NCBI RefSeq assembly: GCF_026967795.1
Contig: NZ_JAPVBH010000003.1
Span: 124,001-188,000 of the forward strand
Length of the DNA: 64,000 nt
Source of the DNA: Modestobacter sp. VKM Ac-2986
GTDB lineage: Bacteria; Actinomycetota; Actinomycetes; Mycobacteriales; Geodermatophilaceae
Reading direction: 5' to 3'
In this document: piece by piece, positions 53,810 through 60,952 of the stretch
Numbering within the stretch: position 1 is the stretch's first letter
Layout: the number at the start of each line of letters is the position of its first letter
Translations under genes and position numbers: made by a program
Notes under the pieces: generated by a model
What the model saw: only the letters and a program-made list of their open reading frames with translations
The model's database searches: none
What the model was told of the DNA's origin: nothing

Positions 53810-55234
53810 GTGGACTGGTTCTCCGACCCGGGCGCCTGGGCCGGCCGGCTGCTGTTCACCCGCGGCCTGGCGCTGGTCTACCTGCTGGCCTTCGTCGCCG
53901 CACTGCGGCAGGCTCCGGCGCTGATCGGCACCCACGGCCTGACGCCCGTGCCCCGGTTCCTGCGCGCCACGTCCTGGCGCACCGCGCCGAGCCTGTTCCG
54001 ACTGCGGTTCTCCGACCGGCTGCTGAGCGCCGTCTGCTGGACCGGGATCGTCCTGTCGGCCGCGACGCTCGCCGGTTTCGCCGACCGGCTGCCCATCGCC
54101 GGGTGGATGGCGCTGTGGGCGGTGCTGTGGGCGCTCTACCTGTCGATCGTCAACGTCGGGCAGATCTGGTACGGCTTCGGCTGGGAGTCGCTGCTGCTCG
54201 AAGCCGGGTTCCTCGCCGTCTTCCTGGGGCCGGCGCACGTCGCGCCCCCCACGTTGGGCATCTGGCTGCTGCGCTGGCTGCTGTTCCGGCTCGAGTTCGG
54301 CGCCGGGCTGATCAAGATGCGCGGCGACCGGTGCTGGCGCGACCTGACCTGCCTGGCCTACCACCACGAGACCCAGCCGATGCCCAACCCGCTGAGCTGG
54401 TGGTTCCACCGGCTCAGCCCGCGGTTGCACAAGGTGGAGACGCTGGCGAACCACGGCACCCAGCTGGTGGTCGTGTGGGGCCTGCTGCTGCCCCAGCCGA
54501 TCTGCGGGATCGCGGCCGCCGTCATGGTGGTCACCCAGGGCTACCTGTTGATCAGCGGCAACTTCGCCTGGCTCAACGCGCTCACCCTGGTCCTCGGCCT
54601 GTCGCTGCTCGACGGGCGGTGGCTGCCGTTCGACCGGCCCGCGGAGCTGTCGTCGCCCACCTGGTTCACCGTGGTCGGCATCGTCGTGGCCGCCGGGGTG
54701 GCGGTGTTGAGCATCGGCCCGGTGCGCAACCTGCTCTCGCCCCAGCAGCAGATGAACACCAGCTTCGACCCGTTCCGGCTGGTCAACAGCTACGGGGCGT
54801 TCGGGTCGGTCAGCAAGGTGCGCCGTGAGCTGGTCGTCGAGGCCACCGATTCCCTCGGACCGGACGCCGAGTGGCGGGAGTACGAGTTCCGCGGCAAGCC
54901 CGGCGACGTGCACCGCCGCCCGCCGCAGTGGGCGCCCTATCACCTGAGGCTGGACTGGCTGATGTGGTTCGTGGCGCTCTCACCGGCCTACGGCCGGACC
55001 TGGCTGGTGCCGTTCCTGGGCAGGCTGCTGGCCGCGGACCCGGCCACGCTGCGGCTGCTCCGGTCCGCGCCGTTCGGCAGCGACCGGCCGGCCGCCGTCC
55101 GGGTGCTGGTCTACCGCTACCGGTTCACCACCCGCGCCGAGCGGCGGGCGACCGGCGCGTTCTGGCACCGCACCCACGAACGGGAGCTGGTCGGCCCGCT
55201 CACCCCCGATGACGTCGGCCAGCGGGTGCGCTGA
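53810..55234 (+). CDS. Lipase maturation factor family membrane protein
   Basis: This 474-residue polytopic membrane protein resembles LMF1, the ER factor for lipase folding. It has about eight membrane segments. The family motifs are QAPALIGTHGLTPVPRFL, FGWESLLLEAGFLAVFLG, LLFRLEFGAGLIKMRGDRCWRDLTCLAYHHETQPMPNPLSWWFH, the conserved SFDPFRLVNSYGAFGSVSKVRRELVVEATD and WREYEFRGKPGDVHRRPPQWAPYHLRLDWLMWF. The bacterial role is unknown. GTG 53810 is set by GAGGAGG 5 nt upstream. It probably shares a transcript with the GNAT gene. Confidence 0.93.
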   Translation: MDWFSDPGAWAGRLLFTRGLALVYLLAFVAALRQAPALIGTHGLTPVPRFLRATSWRTAPSLFRLRFSDRLLSAVCWTGIVLSAATLAGFADRLPIAGWMALWAVLWALYLSIVNVGQIWYGFGWESLLLEAGFLAVFLGPAHVAPPTLGIWLLRWLLFRLEFGAGLIKMRGDRCWRDLTCLAYHHETQPMPNPLSWWFHRLSPRLHKVETLANHGTQLVVVWGLLLPQPICGIAAAVMVVTQGYLLISGNFAWLNALTLVLGLSLLDGRWLPFDRPAELSSPTWFTVVGIVVAAGVAVLSIGPVRNLLSPQQQMNTSFDPFRLVNSYGAFGSVSKVRRELVVEATDSLGPDAEWREYEFRGKPGDVHRRPPQWAPYHLRLDWLMWFVALSPAYGRTWLVPFLGRLLAADPATLRLLRSAPFGSDRPAAVRVLVYRYRFTTRAERRATGAFWHRTHERELVGPLTPDDVGQRVR

Positions 55235-55241
55235 GCGCCCG

Positions 55242-56102
55242 TCAGCGGCGGGTCAGCCGGGTGCGGACCCGGGCCACCCGCCCCACCTTCGGGACGACGA
55301 CCCGGTGGCCGGCGGCGTTCCGGTCGTCCAGCACCGCGGCCACCTCCGGGGTCGGGGCGGTGCCCCCCAGGTGCGCGGGCAGCCACCAGCGGTCGTCGGC
55401 GCCGGCGGGCTGGTCGGGGTAGGTGCGCTGTGCCTCCTCGACCAGGGTCTCGATCGCCGCCTTGGTGCGACGGAGCACGGCCTGCACCTTCTCCCCCGGC
55501 TCGGGCACGATCGGCTCGCCGATGATCACGGTGACCGGCACGTCCCGGCGGAACCGGACCTTCTGCCGCTTCGTGGCGATCCGCTGACCGCCCCAGACGG
55601 CTGCCGGCAGGATCGGCACGCCCGCGTCGACGGCCATCCGGGCTGCGCCGGCCTTGAGCTGCTTGACGACGAACGAGCTGCTGATGGTGGCCTCGGGGAA
55701 GACGCCGATGACGTGGCCGTCCTTCAGCGACGCCACGGCCGCCTCGAAGGCGGCGGTGCCGGCCGCGCGGTCGACCGGGATGTGCTGCATGGCGCGCATG
55801 AACGGGCCGGAGAACCAGTGGCCGAACACCGAGGCCTTGGCCATGAACCGGACCAGCCGGTGCTGGGGCAGCGCAGCCAGCCCGAGGAAGGTGAAGTCCA
55901 GGAAGCTGACGTGGTTGCTGCAGATGATCGCGCCCCCGCTGGTGGGCACGTGCTCCTGGCCGCGGACGTCGAACCGGAAGCGGAAGAGCCGGAAGACGAT
56001 CAACGCGACCCGGATGACGAATCGGTACGGGCGGTCGCGCGGGTCCGGGTGCGCGCCGAACAGGTCGCGGCGGACGACGTCACCCCAGCTGGCCGTGTAC
56101 AT
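55242..56102 (-). CDS. Lysophospholipid acyltransferase (PlsC-like)
   Basis: This 286-residue acyltransferase has a membrane-anchoring helix (FVIRVALIVFRLFRFRFDV), motif I SNHVSFLDFTFLG (NHxxxxD, about 63), motif II MQHIPVDRAAGT, motif III IGVFPEATISSSF and motif IV VPILPAAVWGGQR. It probably acylates lysophosphatidate. The ATG at 56102 is chosen because a TAGGGT box lies 8 nt upstream (near-leaderless); the open frame continues upstream into repeat-containing non-coding DNA. It converges on the lipase maturation factor gene, 7 nt away. Confidence 0.92.
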   Translation of the reverse strand: MYTASWGDVVRRDLFGAHPDPRDRPYRFVIRVALIVFRLFRFRFDVRGQEHVPTSGGAIICSNHVSFLDFTFLGLAALPQHRLVRFMAKASVFGHWFSGPFMRAMQHIPVDRAAGTAAFEAAVASLKDGHVIGVFPEATISSSFVVKQLKAGAARMAVDAGVPILPAAVWGGQRIATKRQKVRFRRDVPVTVIIGEPIVPEPGEKVQAVLRRTKAAIETLVEEAQRTYPDQPAGADDRWWLPAHLGGTAPTPEVAAVLDDRNAAGHRVVVPKVGRVARVRTRLTRR

Positions 56103-56235
56103 GACAGCGGACCCTAGCCAACGCCGCAGGTGGCCGTGCCGTGCGTCCTCCAGCTGACATTCGAGGCGGCGCCTGACCCGTCGCCTCGGTTGGTTGGAGC
56201 GGTCTTTGTCTTTCCTGTGCATTGACGATGTGGTT

Positions 56236-56250
56236 TGTTAGGGATAACGG
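56236..56250 (-). repeat. Terminus-oriented motif E5
   Basis: Minus-strand CCGTTATCCCTAACA, the same core as E4, followed by an A-rich ACAGGAAAGACAAAGACC block. It lies 13.8 kb right of dif and points toward it. Confidence 0.65.
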
Positions 56251-56540
56251 TGCAAGTGTCCGGGGCGGCTGCGAAGAGGGGTTCGACGCAGTCGCCGACC
56301 AGGACATCGGCAGATCTGCTCACCATCCGACCCTCCCTCGGCCGACCGGTGAGCTGGGCACGAGGCGCTGCCGCCGCCCGGCTGGGCGACTCGACGGTGG
56401 CCGTGCGCAGGCGGTGTCCCCTGTGGTGGAGCAGCCGGCCTGGCCAGCCCACGCACGCCCCCGCCCTCGGCCGGCGTTCGGCCCCTGCCCTGCCGCCCAC
56501 GCCCCGGGCGTCGTCCTGCGAGTCCGAGGGCCCGTCGACG

Positions 56541-56651
56541 CCTCAGAGCCCCCTGGCCTCAGAGCCCCTGACCTCAGAGCCCCTGACCTCAGAGCCCCTG
56601 ACCTCAGAGCCCCTGACCTCAGAGCCCCTGACCTCAGAGCCCTTGGGGTCC
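56541..56651. repeat. 15-bp tandem repeat (minisatellite), seven units
   Basis: CCTCAGAGCCCCTGA occurs as five near-exact consecutive copies (from 56557), with variant first (56541) and last (56632) copies. It lies in non-coding DNA. Confidence 0.9.
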
Positions 56652-56769
56652 AAGTCCCTGACAGCCGGTCCCCGCTCGTGGCGGCCGAACGATGGGAGGT
56701 GGCGGTTGCTGCGTCGGCGCCCGTAGGGCGCCGCTGTGCGACGCGACCACCGGTGTGATGGGTCCCTGT

Positions 56770-56784
56770 TGTTGTGCATAACGG
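56770..56784 (-). repeat. Terminus-oriented motif E6
   Basis: Minus-strand CCGTTATGCACAACA, a diverged copy sharing GTTATG with E1. It lies 14.35 kb right of dif. Confidence 0.5.
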
Positions 56785-57040
56785 CGCAGAAGGGCTTGTT
56801 CGTGGGCGTTCTCCCCGAGTCGACTCACTCATGCCGGCGGACCAGCCGGAACGGGTCGGGGTCCTCTCCTGCCTCATCGCGGCTGGTCCGCCTCTGTCGA
56901 TGTGACGCTTCGCCGACGACTGCCCTGCGTTCGACCTCCCGGCAGCTGACTGACCGGCCCCGGGACCCTCACTCCCCCGCGCTCGTCTTGGGGTCCCGAC
57001 CCGGCGGCGCCTTCCCCACTCGGCGGCGGACGACCCGGGA

Positions 57041-57104
57041 GCCGCTCCCCCGTCGTTGCTCGGTCTTCCCTACCGCGTTCGCGGCGGACAGTTGGGGATA
57101 ACGG
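57041..57104 (-). repeat. Terminus-oriented element E7 (core plus second block)
   Basis: Minus-strand core CCGTTATCCCCAACT (57104-57090), then 19 nt, then GGGAAGACCGAGCAACGAC and GGGGGAGCGGC (57070-57041). The two-block layout and sequence match E2, which is in the opposite orientation across dif. Confidence 0.7.
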
Positions 57105-57341
57105 ACAACCGAAGCGGCGAGGCGATCAGGTGCGCCGCGGATGTCGACCGGTCCGTGACCGCAGGAGCGGGTACGGCTGTCGTCGTCCCGTGTCGTACGG
57201 GCTCTGCGGCGGCTCGCTGATCGCGAGCGTGCCACCCCTCGGACCCGTGGAAGACCAGCGACCCCGGTGCGAGGTGCTCAGTGGTCGGTCCGCCACCCAC
57301 TCCCCCGGCGAGCGGTCTGCGCCGGCGTGTATCGGGCCGGT

Positions 57342-57356
57342 AGTTGGGGATAACGG
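57342..57356 (-). repeat. Terminus-oriented motif E8, inside the promoter of the next gene
   Basis: Minus-strand CCGTTATCCCCAACT, directly abutting the TATGAT -10 box at 57357-57362, so it fills the spacer between -10 and any -35. Confidence 0.65.
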
Positions 57357-57362
57357 TATGAT
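57357..57362 (+). promoter_or_regulatory. -10 box of the 57369 gene
   Basis: TATGAT, 6 nt (GGAGGC), then ATG 57369. The GGAGG here can also serve as a ribosome site if transcription starts further upstream. Confidence 0.55.
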
Positions 57363-57368
57363 GGAGGC

Positions 57369-58223
57369 ATGACCGAGGGCTTCCACCCTGCACTGCCGGA
57401 CATGCCGTCGCCGCCGGCTGTCCGCGGCTGGAACCGGCTGCGTGCGCCGCTGGGCTACCAGGACCAGTGGCGGCGGCTGATGGAGGTCGCACTCGAGCTC
57501 GACCTCGGCCCCGACGACCTGGCGCACGCCGGTCTGGAGCCCCTGGCGGCGGCCCGTGACTGGAAACCGGCCACCGTGGCGCTCTACACGAAGGTGGCCC
57601 GCTACGGCGGTCTGCAGATGCCCCAGCCGCGCACCCCGGAGCCGGACCCGGTGACCCTGGACCTGCGCGAGCTGACCCGCGTCCGGGGTGAGGCGCCCGA
57701 GCACCTGCGCACCGTCGCCTGGTGCGCCATCGCACTCGGCTGGCCGGGCACGGTCGGGCAGTTCCGCTCGCTGCGCCGCGAGCAGGTGCAGGCGACCACC
57801 CGCCGGCTGCTGGTGTCCACCGACGACGGCGACTGGGCGGTGCCCGGTGCGCTCACCGCCTGGCACGCCTGGGAGGAGGTGCGCAACCGCTTCCCGGCGC
57901 TGGAGGCCAGTCCCTGGGTACTGCCGGCGCTGCGGCGCGGGCCGGGCCCCACGTCGCACGTGGGCGGGCAGTTGTCCACGCAGGCCCTCCAGGTCACCTT
58001 CACCAAGCACGCCGTCCGGACCGCGCTGCAGCTGCAGGCCTCGGCCGCCCCCTCGCAGACCGCGACGGCGGAGTCGCTGGCCACCCACTACGCGCGGCTG
58101 TCCTACGACTCCTACCGGCGGCTGGTGCTCAGCAGCGGCGTGGAGCCGGTGGCGCCCCGGGGGGCCGTGCGGGCCGAGCGCGCCGTGCGGCGGGCGGCCC
58201 GGGAAGCCCGGGAGTCCGACTGA
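57369..58223 (+). CDS. Unknown protein with tyrosine-recombinase-like layout
   Basis: This 284-residue protein was not firmly recognised. The N-terminal 100 residues are helical (LGYQDQWRRLMEVALELDLGPDDLAHAGLEPLAAARDWKPATVALYTKVARYGGLQM), like a recombinase core-binding domain. The middle reads IALGWPGTVGQFRSLRREQVQATTRRLLVSTDDGDWAVPG, which resembles the integrase start segment (helix, Arg, then a beta hairpin). Near the end is THYARLSYDSYRRLVL with candidate tyrosines. A clear R..HxxR..Y set is not visible, so it may be a degenerate, non-catalytic relative or unrelated. Its promoter contains motif E8 and it borders the cluster E5-E8. The tail is Arg/Ala-rich. Confidence 0.5.
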   Translation: MTEGFHPALPDMPSPPAVRGWNRLRAPLGYQDQWRRLMEVALELDLGPDDLAHAGLEPLAAARDWKPATVALYTKVARYGGLQMPQPRTPEPDPVTLDLRELTRVRGEAPEHLRTVAWCAIALGWPGTVGQFRSLRREQVQATTRRLLVSTDDGDWAVPGALTAWHAWEEVRNRFPALEASPWVLPALRRGPGPTSHVGGQLSTQALQVTFTKHAVRTALQLQASAAPSQTATAESLATHYARLSYDSYRRLVLSSGVEPVAPRGAVRAERAVRRAAREARESD

Positions 58224-58227
58224 GGCC

Positions 58228-60363
58228 TCAGCACAGCGACAGCTGCTCCGGCTCCTCGTGCACCACCGGCGTGACCGGTGCGCGATCGGGCAGGCTGCCG
58301 GCCGGGAAGGACGCCGCCGAGTCCCCCGGCAGGCCGAGCGTGCCGTCCGCGCCGATGCCGCGCGCCGCTCCCCCGCTCGCCCGGTCCAGGCCGTGGGCGG
58401 CGAGCAGCGGCGCGACCCGGGCGGCCAGCCACGAGCGGTACTCGGCGGGCACGTAGGCGCCCCGGCCGTAGAGCTGCTTGTAGCGACCGACCAGGCCGGG
58501 GTGCTCGCGGGCCAGCCAGCTGGTGAACCACTCGCGGGCGCCGGGGCGCAGGTGCAGCGGGACGACGGTCACCCCGGTGGCGCCGGCGGCGGCGATGGCC
58601 CCGATCGCGGCCGCCAGGTGCTCCCGTGAGTCGGTGAGCCCGGGCAGGACCGGGGCGAGGAAGACCCCGCACGGCAGCCCGGCGTCGGTGATAGCCCGCA
58701 CGAGCTCCAGCCGGGCGCGGGGCGTGGGCACGCCGGGCTCCAGGGCGTGGTGCAGGTCGTCGTCCCAGATGGCCATCGACACCCCCATGCCGATGGGGAC
58801 GTCGCGGGAGGCGGCGGCCAGCCGGGGCACGTCACGCCGGGCCAGCGTGCCCTTGGTGAGGACGGAGAACGGCGTGCCGGAGCGGGCCAGGGCATCGATG
58901 ACGCCGGGCATCAGCTGGTACCGGCCCTCGGCGCGCTGGTAGGGGTCGGTGTTGGTGCCCAGCGCGACGTGCTCCCGCTTCCAGGACGGACGGGCCAGTT
59001 CCCGGCGCAGGACGTCGACGAGGTTGGTCTTGACCACGATCTGCTGGTCGAAGTCGGCGCCGCTGTCCAGCTCCAGCCACTCGTGCGTCCCCCGGGCAAA
59101 GCAGTTGTGGCTGACCACGCCGTTGGCGATGAAGTCTCCGGTGCCGGTGGTGATGTCGAACATCGGCATCTCCAGGCCCAGGTCCGCGATCGAGGTCACG
59201 CGGAGATCGGCGTCGCTCTTGATGGCAGTGCCCTGGACCTGACACTTCCGCCGGATCGCCGGGTCGACCAGATGGAGAAAGCGGAGGTGCTCGCGCAGCC
59301 CACCGCGCAGCCGGACGTCACACAGGCCGTTCGGCCGTCCGCGGTCCTCGAGGACGGTGCCGAACCCGAAGGTCGCGAAACACTGCCGGACGCGAGTGAG
59401 GATCTCGGGATCGGTGTTCGTGATGCGCAAGACGTGCCTGCTCCGGCTGCCCTCGGCATCGAAGACCCCCGCGAGGAAGCCGCGCTGCCAGGCGGCGCTC
59501 GGGCGCTCTGGCCACGCCACCAGGTCGACGATCGCGGCGACGGCAGCTGCCGACGACGTTCGGATGCCGCTCAGGGCGCGACGTCGCTCGGTCGCCGGGG
59601 AGAACTCGAACCAGTCGGTCTCGACGCCGGCTTGCGCCAGGTGGTCCTGCGATCGCCGCAGCCCTTCGACGTCCGTGAGCGCCAACCGGAACCGGTGTTG
59701 GTCCCCGTGGACCCGTCCGGCCCGCTGGTACCTGTAGACCTCCAGGTGGGCGTCACCCCGGACCATGCCCGACAGATAGCCCGTCCGGTAATCAGCACAG
59801 ACGGGCGTCGTCGGAGCCGACTTCCCGAAGCCCAGCATCGTGTCGTTGGTGGTCAGGTGCGGCCGCTGGTCGGCGCCGGAGGTCGCACCTGTCACGTGTT
59901 TCCACCCGCGGCCGGTGAGGAAGCGGTGGTCACCGCTGGCGACGAGCGTCGTCCCGTCGGCCAGGGTGACCCGATGAGCCGGCTTGACCGTCGACCAGTG
60001 CGCCAGCACCTCGGTCTCGACGTAGAAGCGGTAGTTCCCTCGCTTCTCGGTGCCGATGATCCGGTCGCCCACCCGCAGATCGGCGATCCGCACCTGACGG
60101 CCGTCGGCCATGAGCACGTTCGTGTCGCCGCCCAGGCAGTAGACACACGCATGACTGCATCCCCGGTAGGGGTTGATCGTGTGACCGAACGGCATCGCCG
60201 AGTCCTTGGGGACGGCGTTGAGCGCGCTCTTGGCCCGCACCTCGTGGAACGTCAGGCCGGGGAACTCCGGCACCTGCACGCTGCGCAGCAACCCGCGGAC
60301 GTCGGGCAGCCCGGGCAGCGTCGTGGGCTCGTCGAGGTCGAGCCGTTGGGCGTCCCAGCGCAT
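58228..60363 (-). CDS. Rv2578c-family radical SAM protein interrupted by an intein
   Basis: The precursor is 711 residues; without the 345-residue intein the host protein is 366. Extein N: RWDAQRLDLDEPTTLPGLP, FHEVRAKSALNAVP, HTINPYRGCSHACVY. Extein C: CFARGTHEWLELDSGADFDQQIVVKTNL, TNTDPYQRAEGRYQLM, VLTKGTLARRDV, VFLAPVLPGLTDS. The 4Fe-4S motif CxxxCxxC (CSHACVYC) is completed only after splicing, because the intein sits exactly before its third Cys. It resembles SplB-like radical SAM enzymes; the mycobacterial homologue Rv2578c is, from memory, in the LexA regulon. ATG 60363 has a LexA box 9 nt upstream. Converges on the 57369 gene, 4 nt apart. Confidence 0.93.
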   Translation of the reverse strand: MRWDAQRLDLDEPTTLPGLPDVRGLLRSVQVPEFPGLTFHEVRAKSALNAVPKDSAMPFGHTINPYRGCSHACVYCLGGDTNVLMADGRQVRIADLRVGDRIIGTEKRGNYRFYVETEVLAHWSTVKPAHRVTLADGTTLVASGDHRFLTGRGWKHVTGATSGADQRPHLTTNDTMLGFGKSAPTTPVCADYRTGYLSGMVRGDAHLEVYRYQRAGRVHGDQHRFRLALTDVEGLRRSQDHLAQAGVETDWFEFSPATERRRALSGIRTSSAAAVAAIVDLVAWPERPSAAWQRGFLAGVFDAEGSRSRHVLRITNTDPEILTRVRQCFATFGFGTVLEDRGRPNGLCDVRLRGGLREHLRFLHLVDPAIRRKCQVQGTAIKSDADLRVTSIADLGLEMPMFDITTGTGDFIANGVVSHNCFARGTHEWLELDSGADFDQQIVVKTNLVDVLRRELARPSWKREHVALGTNTDPYQRAEGRYQLMPGVIDALARSGTPFSVLTKGTLARRDVPRLAAASRDVPIGMGVSMAIWDDDLHHALEPGVPTPRARLELVRAITDAGLPCGVFLAPVLPGLTDSREHLAAAIGAIAAAGATGVTVVPLHLRPGAREWFTSWLAREHPGLVGRYKQLYGRGAYVPAEYRSWLAARVAPLLAAHGLDRASGGAARGIGADGTLGLPGDSAASFPAGSLPDRAPVTPVVHEEPEQLSLC
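59104..60138 (-). other. Intein with LAGLIDADG homing endonuclease
   Basis: This 345-residue element starts with Cys (CLGGDTNVLMADGRQVRIADL, block A) and ends GVVSHN before the +1 Cys of the host. Block B is HRVTLADGTTLVASGDHRFLT; block F is FDITTGTGDFIANGVV with a Ser before His-Asn at block G. Two LAGLIDADG motifs (YLSGMVRGDAH and FLAGVFDAEGS) show a homing endonuclease with both acidic residues. The segment is less GC-rich and uses rarer codons than its host, as expected for recent transfer. All splice residues are present. Confidence 0.93.
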
Positions 60364-60371
60364 GCACCCAT

Positions 60372-60387
60372 CCGAACACATGTTCGA
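60372..60387 (-). promoter_or_regulatory. LexA (SOS) box
   Basis: Minus-strand TCGAACATGTGTTCGG, 15 of 16 matches to the actinobacterial box TCGAAC-N4-GTTCGA, ending 9 nt before the start of the radical SAM gene. Confidence 0.8.
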
Positions 60388-60413
60388 ACCCCTGTCGAGC
60401 GCCAGCTCGACGG

Positions 60414-60464
60414 CCCCCTCGCGGGGGCCCGCCACGAGCCTGCGAGTGGTGCGGGGCGAGGGGG
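60414..60464 (-). repeat. Post-stop palindromic element, copy g
   Basis: On the minus strand it starts a few nt after the Lrp stop (GAGGACCCCCTCGCCCCGC). Outer arms CCCCCTCGC / GCGAGGGGG; inner CACTCGCAGGCTCGTG core. Confidence 0.7.
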
Positions 60465-60469
60465 TCCTC

Positions 60470-60952
60470 TCAGACCGGCGGCCGGTTCTCGTAGGCGGTC
60501 GAGAGCACCACCGTCGTCCGGGTGCTGACGTTGGCCACGGCGCGGATCTCGTGCAGCAGCGCCTCGAGCGCGTCGGGGCCGGCCACCCGCACCTTGAGGA
60601 TGTAGCTCTCCACCCCCGCGACCGCGTGGCAGGCCTCGACCGCCGGGAGGTGTGCGAGCAGGGCCGGGGCGTCGTCGGGGTGGCCCACGTCGATGGGCGT
60701 GATGGAGACGAACGCGGTCAGCGGCAGGCCCAGCGCCCGGGCGTCGACCTGGGCGGCGTAGCCGGTGATCAGCCCACGCTGCTCCAGCCGGCGCACCCGC
60801 TGGTGCACCGCGGAGACCGACAGCCCGACGAGCTCGGCCAGCTCGGTGTAGCTGGCCCGCCCGTCCCGGCTCAGCGCGGCCAGCAGCGCCCGGTCGACGT
60901 CGGGTGCCGCCGGCTGGCCGCCGGGCTCAGGCGCCGAGCTCGACGAGGCCAC
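60470..60952 (-). CDS. Lrp/AsnC family transcriptional regulator
   Basis: This 160-residue protein has an N-terminal HTH (about 18-65: DVDRALLAALSRDGRASYTELAELVGLSVSAVHQRVRRLEQRGLITGYAAQVDARALG) and a RAM ligand domain (about 75-155: LTAFVSITPID, PAVEACHAVAGVESYILKVRVAGPDALEALLHEIRAVANVSTRTTVVLSTAYENR). It probably senses an amino acid. It overlaps the 3' end of the peptidase gene by 26 nt, so the two are co-transcribed and it may control proline or peptide use. Confidence 0.93.
   Translation of the reverse strand: MASSSSAPEPGGQPAAPDVDRALLAALSRDGRASYTELAELVGLSVSAVHQRVRRLEQRGLITGYAAQVDARALGLPLTAFVSITPIDVGHPDDAPALLAHLPAVEACHAVAGVESYILKVRVAGPDALEALLHEIRAVANVSTRTTVVLSTAYENRPPV

Larger units (their letters stand above)
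56103..57368. other. 1.27-kb non-coding region with four terminus-oriented motifs and a minisatellite
   Basis: All open frames here are mutually overlapping, rich in Arg/Pro/Ser and without family resemblance. The region contains E5, E6, E7 and E8, all on the minus strand, and a seven-unit 15-bp tandem repeat. It is the largest gene-free stretch in the window. Confidence 0.7.

Noticed and set aside
56222-56758. 178-codon plus-strand frame with APDLR repeats
   Set aside because: The repeats are the translation of the 15-bp minisatellite. Two other frames are equally open, there is no family match or ribosome site, and it spans motif E5.
35439-57356. Terminus-oriented motifs as integron attC core sites (GTTRRRY / RYYYAAC)
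   Set aside because: GTTATCC and CCCCAAC do not fit the core positions, there are no paired R/L boxes, and no integron integrase was seen.
35439-57356. Terminus-oriented motifs as DnaA boxes
   Set aside because: They resemble TTATCC, but the rest (CCAAC instead of ACA) is wrong and the region is the terminus, not the origin.
57369-58223. Firm annotation as a phage integrase
   Set aside because: Only the general layout is suggestive; the Arg-His-Arg-Tyr catalytic set could not be placed.
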